NCBI RefSeq assembly: GCF_008831285.2
Contig: NC_045142.1
Span: forward strand, 21,699,354-21,763,353
Direction of reading: 5' to 3'
From: Nymphaea colorata
Lineage: Eukaryota > Streptophyta > Magnoliopsida > Nymphaeales > Nymphaeaceae
Length of the DNA stretch: 64,000 nucleotides
Part shown: positions 11,673 through 24,178 of the stretch, one piece after another
Numbering within the stretch: position 1 is the stretch's first letter
How the letters are laid out: each line of letters opens with the position of its first letter
Program-made: the position numbers and the translations under genes
The notes under the pieces: model-generated
Database searches by the model: none
Told to the model about the DNA's origin: nothing
What the model saw: the letters and a program-made list of their open reading frames with translations, nothing else

Positions 11673-11880
11673 TGATAGAAATCTGGTACCAATATGTGTA
11701 ACTAAAATCTGTATTCATGCAGGAAGATAGAGAAAGAGAATGAGACAGGGAGAAGCTGAGGAGAAGAGGCCGTGACCAAGATGGTCTACATGGCCCATAT
11801 TTATAATGCCCAACAGTTACAATTGTTGAATCCTAAGAGACTCTTCAATTGTAGAATCCTAGGAGACTTCTCACATATCA
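11673..11880 (-). repeat. 5' LTR of element B
   Basis: A 208-bp LTR with inverted ends TGATA and TATCA. Its inner end meets the primer site; its outer end is followed by CAAGG. It contains a short internal repeat around TTGTAGAATCCTAGGAGAC and TTGTTGAATCCTAAGAGAC. Confidence 0.88.
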
Positions 11881-12175
11881 CAAGGACATAGAATGACGTG
11901 AGACATTGTTCAACGTGTTTGATTTTGGATCCAGATGGAAGATCCAAAGTTCTTATTGTTTAACACTTGGCATCATAATACAAATCCACAAGCCTCTACT
12001 TCCGTGAAGGTGCTACAAAGTCCAAAAGACACCCAGAATTTTTCAAAAGCATTGTACTTATTAAGATATAACACATTTGTTCAACAAAATATACAAGAAA
12101 ATCTATTTTGGAATCACAACTTTCAAGAAAGCAAAAGACTATGAGAATCATAAGAAAAATCAATAGCAGCAATAT

Positions 12176-15100
12176 CTAAGCAAGAAGAACCCTGGAAACA
12201 CATATGGTCTATGACATCTTGTAAATTATGCAGTAGCATGACCATCAATTTTTTCATGAACCTTTTATGGGTAGAAACTTTTACAATAAACAAAATGCAT
12301 CTTGTTTAGCCAGAGATATATTTCATTGCACAAATAGCAATAAAAGAAAAAGCAAAATCAATAAACTGTAAAGAAATTAAAAAAATTATTTTAACATCTA
12401 AGTGGTACCTTCTTAGTGGCTTTGGTGTTTGAATTGGTGTTTGCGCATCCAATTTTCCAAGGCCTGGGTACAAGTTCAAGCAAAACTGGATTAACCATAA
12501 ATGTTATTCATGATGAAGTTGCACATTTCCAATTTAAAGACTCAAAAAGGATGACATTGAATCCTGCGTCCAAATCGTGCTGAATATAACAGGCAACATG
12601 GACCATCCCAAGTAAGTCAGAAAAAAGGCCAAAATTAACTCACTTGCAAACAAAAAGATTGAAATGCTTGTGAACCATGAAGCTCAAATAAGTCATATAT
12701 GATTATTATGTGCACACTCATTGTACAAAAGTTGGGGGCAGGGGGGAGAGGGTCTTCCATATGGTTTCTCAAGGGTTACGGGTCAACCCACAACAAAGAA
12801 AGATGAAGTTTTGAACCAGCATATAGAAATGGCACACACATATATACCCTTATTGAGTTGAGCCAGACTAAAATAATTTGATACTGACAAATAAAGAATG
12901 CAAAAGAAAAAGAAGTAATGAATCCCTCGACATACACACAACATCAAAAATGTACGTGTGCCATATAGAAAAGTTAGATTTCACAAATATTCTAAGGCAT
13001 AATCCATGTAATGCTGCAAGATGAACATATAGAAAATGAAGAATAAATGCAATGGGCAGATGCAGCCCCTGTTCCCTTAAGTGTACCTTCTATAGAGAAA
13101 GCAACATGACCTTCATTTGGTGGTTGTCTTTCTGGACAGCTTCCGCCATCACTAACCAAATCCATTACTGACAAATCTAAAGAAAAGCAAAAGTCAAAAG
13201 GTACATGGTAAGGAAAATAAACTCAAAATTGTGCACCAGAGTTTCAAACAATAGAAGTTCAATGATGCCTAGTGGATCATGATGGCATATAAAAGCTGTT
13301 TACTATGATAGATTTTTAAAAAAAAAAACAAACAGCAGATATGGTAAGGGCCAAGGACGGTGACATAGTGGTCAATGTGCATCTGCCTCTCTCAGAAATA
13401 AAGGATAATTTTAGTTATTAAATCGTTTCACACAAAAAATTTCTAATGACTACCTGAGTTTTTCTGGAATGGCTCAAACAATCAATTCAATCTTCATCCA
13501 TATCAGCAACAAAAGAATTAATTTGATATAAAATTATAATACTAACCCATTCGTTAGTTAAACATCTATCTATCTCCGCGTTTAAGCTAACCTTTTCTCT
13601 ATTAAACAAAGGCTACATCCTGCAGTGGAATAAAAAACTGAGATGGAAAAAATGAATTTCATTAGTGTTGTCGAATTTGAGATGAAAAAGGAATGAACAA
13701 CAGAAAACACCAAAAGCTGTTGTTAACTGGAATAGGAAGATTATGGACCAAAGGAGGAATGTGATAAAGGCATAATCTAAATACTTGACCCTGGGTTTCA
13801 GAGGCAAAAAGACATGGTTAACATTTTCTAGGTCAAATCTAAATATTGAGAACAAGAGCTCTATCCCTATAAAACAGACCTACAAAGTCTTGAACACAGG
13901 AAAAAACGTCTCTCTTAGAGGAAACTGAATATAATTTCTCAAACTGGCTCAAAGAGTCATAAACACAATGGGACAACAGACCCTTATTTATAGATGAAAC
14001 AATAAAGGAAAGGAAGAACTAGCTGCTGTACTAGTGCCAATGGCTAGAAAAATAGCCATTGGAGCTAGCCAACGACTAGAACAGTCCCCGTGAAAAACAG
14101 AAAAAGAAAAAGAAATAAAATAAAGAAGATAAATAAAAAGCAAAATAGAAAAGGAAATAACATGACAACAACCTGTGCACCCAAAATTTATAAATATACA
14201 TATATATACAATTCACATATATAATATCTCCAACATGTATACTGGAAATGTAATATATGACGTAATACATATATACAAATGTACCTACATATAAACTAAC
14301 AAGTATGTCTGTAACGCTCGTTTTATTGCAGGTCGGGTTGGAGCGGGTCCAGACCCGGACCCAAACCCTTTGGCGTGAAGGAACCCGACGCAAGGGCCTT
14401 TCTCCCTCGTCTTCCTCTCAGTCCCCCTTTGTTGCCTCTCGTGCCAGTATGAAGAAGAAGAAGAAGAAGACGGAGGTTTGTGCAGGGCGGCGACGAGAAC
14501 GGCGCGGCGGTGCTCAGGTGAGGCTTCTGATTTCTCTCCGCCTCCTCCTTCCTCTTCCTTCTTCTCCTCCTCCCTCCTACGCAGCCTCTCCCCTCTCCGT
14601 CAGCACCCTCTGCCCGCACGTTGTCTCTCTCTCTCCCTCTCTGCTCGAGCTCCCTCCTTGTCTCATTTGTCTCCTCATCACCATCTCTCCCATTTCCCCC
14701 GCTCGATTTCCCCCCCTCTACCTATCTTTCCCCTCTGCCTGAACCCTCTCCCTGTCAGTCTCCCCTCTATCGGCAGCCCCTCAGTCGTGCACTCTCCCTC
14801 TACACACTCTCTCTTTCCCGCCAGTTTGTCCTCACTCTGAGTGTCTCCCATCTTCAACCGAACCAGCTCTTCACTATGGAAGGTCCTCTTTTAACCTCCT
14901 TATTGTTGTTTTTGATTATTTTGGTGGCTATTGATTTGGATTGCAGTTGGGGACACATCATATCCCCTCATACCAGTGAGTTGAAGACTTGGGAGGTGAC
15001 GACGACAGTTAATTTTGGTTGTTTGGGGGATCACTTGAACTTGTGGGGTGGATGCCGGAAGCATCGCAGCAGTTTGGACTCTTAATTTGGGGTGAGCAAA

Positions 15101-18100
15101 GCCTAATCGAGCCTAGATTGTTGAATATTATTTATTAGAGCATGTTTAATTTATTTGAGCATGCTAGACTCATGATTTGATGGTTTGGATTGCATTTTAG
15201 TGATGTTGTCATTTTGGGGGAAATTTATGATTATTTTTTAGAAGAACAAGAATCCACGTGTATATCTATCTCTTTAGCATGAGGTGTTGATTTTCGAAGC
15301 TATTTGGAAACATGGTAGAAGATAGATGTGGTTGAGAAGATATAGGACCGTTATTGCAACTTGTGGTACATACTATTGTCGATGGGCGTATTTAGATGTT
15401 AGTTGGAAAAGAGCATGTAAGTTGGATGTATTATTGGGAAGACGATTCAACTAAAGAAAGCTAATGAGAAGTGTGTTAGTGATAGATTGATCGAAGCTTT
15501 GAGTTTAAATGTTTGGTCACAACCTCAAAGAGTTGGGAAGAGACCTTTTTGAGGGCTTTGTAGGTCGACACTACCCATCGACACCCTCTTGAGGCAATGG
15601 CATGCCTCAATGATTTTGTTTTTATTTGTTTTGATTGTGGAGCTAAACCAGTAGAGAATTTAGTCATTTACCACTTGTATATGTTTGCAGGTACACCGGG
15701 TACGTCCCGTAGACCTTGAGTGATCAGACGTGAAGCTCGAGGCGTTTTGGGTGTTTTGTGGACGCCCGACAGGTATGGTGGCATTCCAGGCAAATCTCTG
15801 CCTGAAGTCAACATGTGAATGTGTGTGTTCGGGATCATGGGATCCTACGATTGTGATGTGATTGAATGATTGTTTGTGAGTGAATGTATGTATGCATGCG
15901 AATGATTTGTTATGTGATAAGTTTTGTTTTGGAAAGTTATTAGAAGTTTGTTTTGAAAACCATTACGCATTTGCATGTGCATGTTAGAACTGATAACTGC
16001 TTAGGACAGATGAGGTGGGGTATCGAGTCGAGTGTCTCCTCGACCCCGATTGTGCATTAGAGAGCATCATAGAATGATAATTGCATAGGACAGCTACGAG
16101 CCATCACGGATCGAGACTACTCTTCGGGATTTGGCTAAGTTTCGAAAGATGTGAATGATGTGTTTGATAAGATGTGAGTACTTATGGATGTGAATGTTGT
16201 GATTTGTTGCATATGCATTGCCGCGGACAATGATGCAAATGAATGAATTGGAGGGTAGTTGTACCCGTACAGTATGATGGCTAGCTAAGAATGTAATGAT
16301 ATGTATGACCCTCGTGTGAAGGCAATTGGAGGTGTGGGTGCACTCGTGAAGTGTACCAACCTCATGAGCTAGCCAGTCATTTTGTGAATGTGCTATGATA
16401 ATGATAATAATGAAAGAATAAGAGATGAGAGGCCAGTAGGATGTGGCTATGTGTTTTAGAGTTGTCCTGCCTTCGCCACTGGTCTCGCCTGTTTGGAGCG
16501 CAGGCGATGCAAGGCTACAGGGTACTGCTGTGTGATGTGCTTGGAGCGTTGGACTCCCGCCTTCCCGACCTGGGTGTCCTAGGGAAGACTGAGTATCTCT
16601 CCTTGGAATTTACACACCCATGGATGAGTGCTCTACTGCTGCACCGGGTGAATGGATCCATATTGTTCTGGGCCTCCACGGGGGTTGTTTCTCGGCTGTA
16701 GGCCGCCCGGGGTGTGCACGTGTCTGTGTTTGCACCCATAGAAACTGTCAATTCACTTAAGTTAATGAAAATGAAAAGAATATGAATGGAATGGATATGA
16801 ATAATGTGTTTGTAAATGAAATGAATGAGAATGATATGTTTATGCATGTCTTGCATGTGAATTGAAAACGTGTTATCGTAGCCATTGAGTGGCTTTTACA
16901 TATTGTGGCCTATGTGCGAGGTCTTCCTGGCAAATGGTGTGACTATGCCCTTTCACCATATGATGATGATGATTTGTTTTTATGATTGTATTATCTCATA
17001 TTTGGACCCTACCTAAGAGGGTTAGAGATTTTCCTAGCTTGTTGCCATATTGCGAAGGCTAAGCCTTCAGTTGTTTCCTTTTTCAGGTTTTGGTGGACCC
17101 GTGGCAGCAGGTTGATCATGGCTTCACTCACATTCTACTGTGGAGGTTTTGGGTCTTTTGTAGTGCCGGTGCATCGTGTTTTGGGTTATATTGATGTCTT
17201 GTTTTTGTTAGGCATCAATCATACGGTTTGGGGCATTTTTGCCATACACATTGATGTAATTTTGTATGAACTGAAATTGTTATATAAATGAAAGTTTGCC
17301 CCATTGTTTCTAATGACATAGCTCTCTCCTTTTTTAATTGTTGTGTCATCGCACCTTAATGCTTTATGTTTAAAAAAAAAAATGTTTGGGGGTAAAAAGG
17401 TTGGGGTGTGACAATGTCCGTCTGAAGTAAGTCAACAATTGCATTGAGGAGCATATTCTTGTACTTCAGGAATGGTTCGTGGCTAATACAAATTTGAGCT
17501 CCGAGGAGAATAGATTGTTACATACAACAGGGGCAATGTGTGCTGCTATATACATTTTGTCAAAACAATGTGACATGATCTTGTTTTCAATAGCATGAAA
17601 ATATACCAAATACTCATGCATAAACATAGATTTGTGCAGAACTGTGCAACAACACAGATGTGCATAACCAAAACTAACAATAAAATGTGAGTTACCTCTT
17701 TCAGCAAATTTCTTTACAAAATTCACTCTATCGCCTTTCTTGGAGGGAAGGTCCTTACCAGATAATGGATGGTTATTGGCACTATTTTCCAAGGAAACCC
17801 TGGTAGAAAGGAAAAAATTGGTTTCAGGCTTGTAAGTCAAAACCATTTGATGGGCATAATTATTCACCTCCCCTGTGGAGACATGGTGGGCTCAGATTCA
17901 AGACCAGATGGCCTGTCACCTGTTCCATATGCAAGTATCATAAGCAATATGGTATCTTTAATTCATCATACTGAATTAGAATGATAAGCCAAAAAATTGT
18001 TCAACATGTGCAATCCATAATTAAACTAGAGGAAGGAAAAAAACTCAAATATGATGGAGTTCAAGTGTATACATGTATTTCTTGTACAACCAGATTGGAC

Positions 18101-21100
18101 ATCGCCATCATCTACAGTTTCTCTGGCTGTGCAGATTGAGAGAGGATCATTGCTTAATGCAGTTTCAACCTCAAGAGTCAAACCTATTTTCCAAAAATAG
18201 ACATGAGGAAAACTTAGATTCCTGAAAATGTGGTTTTCACTTTTCACAAACTAACCATCCAAAAGAACACATCAAAATTATCCTACAGAGAAACTTCAGC
18301 AACAAAAGAGCACCAGACATATGCAGTCAGTATCAAGATCAATCATATAAAACTTCCAGAACCTAAGTCGCATGGGTATGGGTACGGAGATACAGGTACA
18401 GGTACGATAGCTTTAAAAAATGTGGGTACGGGGGTACGGCAGGATATAGTATGTATATATTCAAAATGACACAAAAAAATCAAAATGAAGGCAACATTTT
18501 AGTAAAAAAGCTATATAAATAAAAACATTAGTATGTTAATGAACAATAACTCTAAGATTAGAATGAAAAGGAAGGTGAAAAAAATTAAATCAAAGTAATT
18601 TTTAAATCTAAAGGTACCCGAGTGCGTCCAATTACCCATTTTGGGTACGGGTACAGTGACACGGGAACGTGGGCTTTACTGAAGTACCCATGTGACTTAG
18701 CCAACAAGGAATCTCTGAAGTCAGAAATCTCAGTACCTTCTAAAGAAAAACTATACATGCACAAGAAATCACAGGTACACATATATAGAACTCACTAAAA
18801 GTCTAGAAATCACAAGTAGATCTGAATTTGAAGCATATATATGATGAACAACTGAGAAATACAATTTCACTGGGAAAATATCACCAATAACAAAAAAGGT
18901 TGTGATCATTGTACATGAACAACTTGCCATCATATGGTTGATTTACCTTTTCATGTCAAATATAACACTTCCAACAGATCTTCAATGAACCATCAAAATG
19001 AGACCATTGGAACAAAATGAACAAGAAAATGAGACTATATATGTAACCTTTGTCACAAATATCATTCTCGGGAAAATATAGACAAGGTTTTTTTCGGGTA
19101 TTTTTTGATGAAGTTTTTCTTGAGAAAATTTCAAGAAAAATCTCGGCAAATTTAAAAAATTAAAAAATAAAAAAAATAGAAAAATCTGGAATAAATGAGA
19201 AACTAATAAAAAAAAGTAAAAAGATCACGAAAAAATTGCAAGAAAATAGTGAGTTAGTCATTTTTGTCGAGACATTCAAAATCTCGCAAGAATTTCCTGA
19301 TATTCACAACAAAATCTGTGACAATGACTATAACAACCTGATCCACAATCACACTAGGCTCGGGCCCCTATTCTGGCATATCCCAACCCACCCCTACTAG
19401 TTTAGGTTCCAGCCCCAAAAAGTCTAAGAATCAAGACAACTAACCACTTGAAAATTCTCTTTATATGTTCTTTAATACTCTTCACAATCTTAGATACAGG
19501 ACTAAACTTTTTAAAGTGTGGTACAATCCACCCCTTTTAGGGCACACGCATCCATGCGGGTGGGATCCCAGATCTGAGCGTTTGAACCAGCTTTGATATC
19601 ATTGTAATGACCCAGCCCACTCTCACACACGTTAGGCTCTGGTTTGGTGGATCTCAACTAACCCTCTGGGCCTCTAGCAGTTTTGGTTCCAGTCCTAAAA
19701 GGGCTAGGAACTAGGACAACCAACCGCTCAACAATCCTCTTCATAAGTCCCTTAAGATTCTTCATAATTTTAGATGTAGGACTAAACTTTTCAAAGTGGA
19801 GCATTACAATATCTAGAGTATCTACGGGTTGTTTGACATTAAGAAGGCATTATGAGGAACTTTATTTCGTTCAATTTTGCACCCAAAGGACTGTTCCATT
19901 TCTCTGCAACAGCTAAAGAGTTATTTAAAAGTTAAAACACAAATCATCTACTGCTTCGTCCATTGGACCTACAACAAATTTTTAACATGTACAGTTTATG
20001 ACTTTAACTGTGTCTAAACATGTTGCGACATATTTTTGTTAAAAATGACCATCCTCATAGCAGAAGAATCAAATCCTAGTGCCATCTCCTTAAATACTAT
20101 CTAGTTATGTATGCATCAGGCCATGTACATATGTAGGATAAGCTGATAAAAATTAAGTGACAAGAACGTTTGAAGAACACAAAAATAATTAATTGTGTTT
20201 CTCTCAACCCAGTTTAAGGAAAATTACCAGTGGCTGCACCTGGTTTACATTCCTGATGTGTCAAGGCAGACAAGCTCATCAAACTGAGAACATCCAATGA
20301 TCTACAAACTTTGTTTTCAGTTGAATGTTTTTGACTGCCATCAAGACCCTTTTCATCTCCGATTATCTGTCTTCTTTTTTTCTGCTCAAAATATTGCCTT
20401 TGCCTTTAAATGACAAAAGGAAAAATATTAGCACTTAGCAGTGAACTGGATCTTCAAACTCGAACAAGATATGTGAACAATCATGCAGTAACAAAAGACA
20501 AAAACCAACTCAGCATCACAAGTAACCGTAACATTGCAATTAATTCACAATGTAGGAATGAAAATATTGTATGCCTGAGCCACATCATTTTCAACAAGCA
20601 ATAAGAAATTTCTCATGTTTAGAAATTGGAAGCATCATGACATCCAGATTTTTTACCTCAGTGTCTGCCCATACTCTCCACCCACCATGAACTGACAACT
20701 AATTGACAGAAGAGAATCAATGCAATACTTTTGAATGACCTCCCAGTAGAAAAGATTCCTTTAAATTTTGTAAATCTATGCATGTGCATGGGCTGTGAGC
20801 TGCAATTTGGCATATATGAAGGTATATTTCCTTGTGTTGTAATTCATTTGTTAACTTTCTTTTATTTTCTGCCTCATTTGCCATTTTGAGGTTTGTTTAG
20901 AACTGGGCTAGCTGTTGGAGTTAGCAATCAGCTAGCCTGGGGCTTTTTTTTACATAAATAGGATCCCCTTTTAACGTGCACTGGCTGTGCTGATTATATT
21001 AACACCTGCTTTTGCCTGTACTTGCTTTCTACATCAATTTCTGTATTTTTGTCTTTGGTCAATGGTGAACTTTGACAAAGGGGGATGACTAATTAGAGAT

Positions 21101-24100
21101 GTTGGGGCCTTGACAATTACTAGCTTAGTTCTCAGCTGGTTGTAAATATAGAGGTTCTACTTTTCTTGCAACAATAAAACTTCTCTAAACATTTTTTAGT
21201 GAAAGATTTATATTTTTATTGTGTGTGTTGTGCCTTAGTGGACATTAACCAAGTATTTTTGCCTTCGAGTGATTGGCCTTTAGTGTCTCTTTCTCGTTCT
21301 TTGCTGAGATGCGTTTTTGCCTATCCTGTAGGCATGTATCTTACAGACAGCATCCTAGATTAAAATAACTGGTCATGAAACAGAGGCACATCTGCAGATT
21401 TCACAACCACACCTTCTTCCCTACCATACTTCACAGAAGCCATTAATAGTCGTAAAACATCTATGAGAAAGCACATATGGAAATTGCATAAGATGCCCAT
21501 TATACCTGCTTCGTGTTGCCTTTCTCGACTGTGCATCCAATGTCACAAGAATAGGAAGAAAATTTGTTAGTTAAGCAGAAACTAATTCTCTTAAAAGACA
21601 AGAAGAAGAAGAAGAAGAATCTGAAATAACTTTCAAACAACAAGACAAAAAATCAAGCAACATAAAAAAAAATAAAATCATAAAATAATTATGTAATAAA
21701 TTCTCCTCAGTAGAAAAGAAAGAAGAAAAAATTCTCACTACAATTGCCAATAATTGATGAGCAAAGCACAAAAACAAAGGACATGTGAAACAGAAACATT
21801 AAATACCAAGACATACTACTCAAAGATATTACAAACTAGAAGTTACATGTAGAATTTCAAGTTAGAGTATCAGATTCTTTTTGGAAGCAATAAGCTCATA
21901 TTTTAGATCAATGATGCATAACAAGATTTACACATCTACCAAAGTATAAAAAATGAAGATTCCACCTTGAGCATGACAAATTAAGGTAATACAAGTACAG
22001 ACCAAACCTAATAAAAAGAAAAAGTGCATCAAGCATCTGCTTTGTGTTTGTGACTTAACACATTTTTCAGATGAACAATATTTCTATACATAAACAGTAC
22101 AATGCAAATCAGTTTCATACCTCAGTCTACAACCAGTAAGCACATTCAAGTTAGAGTTGTCTAAGCTTCAGGTTTCTATTGAAAGAATAAATTCAGACCA
22201 CACAATAAAACAAGAAAAGTACATCAATTATCAGCTTTGAGTTTGAAGCTTATAACTTTCCCCTGGATGAACAATATCTCAGCTATATAAGTACAAGAAT
22301 AGCCATTACAAAATTATCTTCATGTTAAACCTACTAATCTAGAACAGGAAAAAGGAAGGAAACAAAACTTGATGAGGAGAAAAATGGCTTTGATTTGTGC
22401 AGCATTCAATTACTGTAGACAGAACTTGCATGCACTAATTTTGGTACCATGTCATGGAACAATCTTTCTCAAGGAATTCAAGGTTCAAGAGGCTCCACAA
22501 AATCCATGCTTTGATGGACAAATAGTGAGTGAAGCATCTTTCTCACAATCTCACACACAAGATCACATAAGGACTCTTAACAATCCAACATCTAGATTAG
22601 AAAGGCCATTAATAACGTTTTCAGACCAAGCATTAAATGCATGAATCCCAAACATTTACAGCCCTTACAGTAGTCACTTTTCGCCTAGATCCACCCATCC
22701 ATTGCAACATTCTGTTAAATTTGATCAATCTGTTGCAGAAACAAGGAAGAGCCATTCACTTTTAAGAACATGAGCTATAAGGATCATCATTAACACAAAG
22801 CATGACGAAAATAAACCTCAAATTCCATCCAATTGAACAATAGCTATAAGATAAAATCTGCAATTTGCTTATCAAACAAGAAAACTAAGGGATGCGTATT
22901 TGATACATGTTTAAAAAATAATGATCTTCAAGATATATCGTATGTTCATGGGAAAAATTGCACCTCTAAGTCCAACAGAGATGTTTTTTGTGCCACCATG
23001 CTACATGAGCGCAATTTTCTTTAGTTCTCAAATGGTATAGAAACTAGACTTTATGAGAAGAATCTTTTTCATTGATCAATCAATGGTTTAATTGGATAAG
23101 ATGGGTCATTCCTGTTCTCGAATACTGGCAAATGAGACACTCTTTAAGTAAGGGCAGAAACATCATATTGAGGGTTAACATCAAGTCAATGACATTGCCA
23201 ATAGTAATCAGACAGTAGCTTAGAGAGAGCACACGTAGTCAGTTTCATTAACCTCGATATGTCATATTTCATTTGCCAAACATTTTGGTTGTGAACTTCA
23301 GTTGAAACTTACCTAATTTTCTAATTTCTGATGATCATAATAAATTATTTTCTTGAAGGTTTTTGTGCAGAAATTAACACCGAAGCATCTTGCCTATAAG
23401 ATTGATGATTTAGAATGATTAAGATCGTTGGTATAATTACAGCACTAAATCATCAAGTGCTGAAGTCTGAACTCAAATCCATCTTCATATTGTCTCCATA
23501 GAATATGATGCCAACAATTTTCCATCCATGCGTGTTTAAAAGAACTAACCTATTTCTTCTTAACATTCAATGTTCAGCGATTAGCATGCATCTAACTTGC
23601 GTTTCTGACTTTCTGACAATTTTATGAAATATTAAGGGGAAAACATATCTTTATATCTAAATAAAACAGGTGATGAAAAATTAGCTAGGCCAGTCAACAA
23701 CAATTTTCACATATACAGAGATGGTCATAGTTCTCACTAATGTTTTAGTAAAGTGAAAAACGAAATGTGTGTTCATTGGACCAATAGTTAGATATGTAAC
23801 ATATAATAGTACTTTTTTTAATTCAAAAATATGAAACAAGAGAAGGGAAATTTAGAAACATACAGGAAAACGTAAATAAATTTACAACGACACAATGTAG
23901 TAAATAAATACAATAAATCAAGAATCTAAAATACAGATTTTGAAAAATATGAAACAATCTCCACAGAAAAATGGTAAAAATCCTACTGCGTCTAGATTTT
24001 TGCAAAATTCATACAAAACCATGAATAAATTTTGAGAGGTCAGACGGTTGACTTGATAATGAGGAAAACCTAGCGCTGGAAAATTAAGAACTTTGGGAAA

Positions 24101-24178
24101 AAATGTGCACGCGCACACACACACCTGCGACCGATCGTCAGTTGCACTGAGATCTTCCGTCCGATCAACGTAATCCAA
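12176..24178 (-). CDS. Multi-exon gene of unknown function (basic, low-complexity nuclear-type protein)
   Basis: Exons deduced from GT-AG sites with matching phases, in transcript order: 24125-24178 (5' limit uncertain), 21506-21528 (23 nt), 20228-20403, 18073-18183, 17868-17919, 17696-17799, 13087-13176, 12409-12463, 12176-12191 with stop TAG. All junctions keep one frame. The protein includes SRKATRSRQRQYFEQKKRRQ, then RSLDVLSLMSLSALTH, KGDRVNFVKKFAER, VMDLVSDGGSCPERQPPNEG, and ends PIQTPKPLRRVLLA. The Q/K/R-rich segment suggests nucleic-acid or nuclear binding, but this is inference. I do not recognise the family. The start codon is not settled: a stop sits just upstream of the first listed exon. 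A possible first exon lies near 24590-24614 (ATG at 24614) below a TATA-like TATAAA at 24663-24668. Introns carry a solo LTR, a MITE and a TRIM-like element. Element B ends about 290 bp beyond the stop codon. Confidence 0.62.
14310..17413 (+). mobile_element. Solo LTR of a large (probably Gypsy-class) retrotransposon in an intron
   Basis: It begins TGTAACGC and ends GGTGTGACA, and is flanked by the exact 5-bp duplication ATGTC at 14305-14309 and 17414-17418. The length is 3104 bp with no internal coding domain, primer site or second terminal repeat, so it is a solo LTR left by recombination between two LTRs. It contains a strongly CT-rich stretch (14390-14870) and a TATA-like TATATAAATG near its right end (17280-17289). 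LTRs of 3 kb with TGTAAC ends fit plant Gypsy families; the lineage, and the plus orientation given here, are inference. It lies in the intron between exons 13087-13176 and 17696-17799 of the unknown gene. Confidence 0.87.
18363..18700. mobile_element. hAT-like MITE, 338 bp, in an intron
   Basis: The terminal inverted repeats CTAAGTCGCATGGGTA (left) and TACCCATGTGACTTAG (right) differ at one position. Subterminal DNA on both sides is made of GGTACGG or GGTACAGG units. There is no coding capacity. The flanking octamers (TCCAGAAC and CCAACAAG) are only partly alike, so the target duplication has decayed or the ends are slightly misplaced. Its general design resembles that of the hAT element at 53644-57169. 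Confidence 0.7.
19060..19328. repeat. AT-rich block containing short inverted CTCG motifs
   Basis: Low-complexity A-rich DNA with repeated TCTCG(G/C) and AAATTTC motifs in both orientations, ending TGTGACAATGAC just before the TRIM-like element. A similar block at about 33000-33230 also ends TGTGACAATGA beside a related LTR fragment. No gene is seen. Confidence 0.45.
19329..19808 (-). mobile_element. TRIM-like miniature retrotransposon
   Basis: Two direct repeats of about 200 bp, 19329-19525 and 19603-19808, share GGTTCCAG(C/T)CC, AGACAACTAACC-like and TAGGACTAAACTTTT blocks. The right copy has inverted ends TGTAATG and CATTACA. Between them are only 77 bp, which include the degenerate iMet primer site GCTTTGATATCA (19590-19601) and a purine-rich tract (minus strand, AAAAGGGGTGG). 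Such tiny, non-coding elements with two short LTRs are called TRIMs. No clean target duplication remains and the copy is old. Confidence 0.68.

Larger units (their letters stand above)
2957..11880 (-). mobile_element. Copia LTR retrotransposon B, split by insertions A and C
   Basis: The surviving parts are 2957-6159 (reverse transcriptase back to gag) and 11516-11880 (leader, primer site, 5' LTR). Element C occupies 6160-11515 between them, with GTAAG duplicated at 6155-6159 and 11516-11520. Element A begins at 2956 and interrupts the reverse transcriptase. B is therefore the oldest of the three; its RNase H and 3' LTR lie beyond the left edge. The outer flank after the LTR is CAAGG (11881-11885), the expected target duplication. 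Confidence 0.9.

Noticed and set aside
14305-15085. Overlapping open frames in the CT-rich stretch, one with a signal-like start (MEGPLLTSLLLFL)
   Set aside because: They lie inside the solo LTR, are low-complexity or short, have no conserved motif, and are better explained as LTR sequence.
18361-18440. GGTACGG/GGTACAGG units resembling an interstitial telomere-like array
   Set aside because: The unit is not the plant telomere repeat and the block is bounded by inverted repeats, so it is the subterminal part of a MITE.
22369-22644. Plus-strand open frame of 91 codons with a protein-like composition
   Set aside because: It lies in an intron of the minus-strand gene, has no recognisable domain and no clear splice partners. 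Possibly an old fragment, but not supportable.
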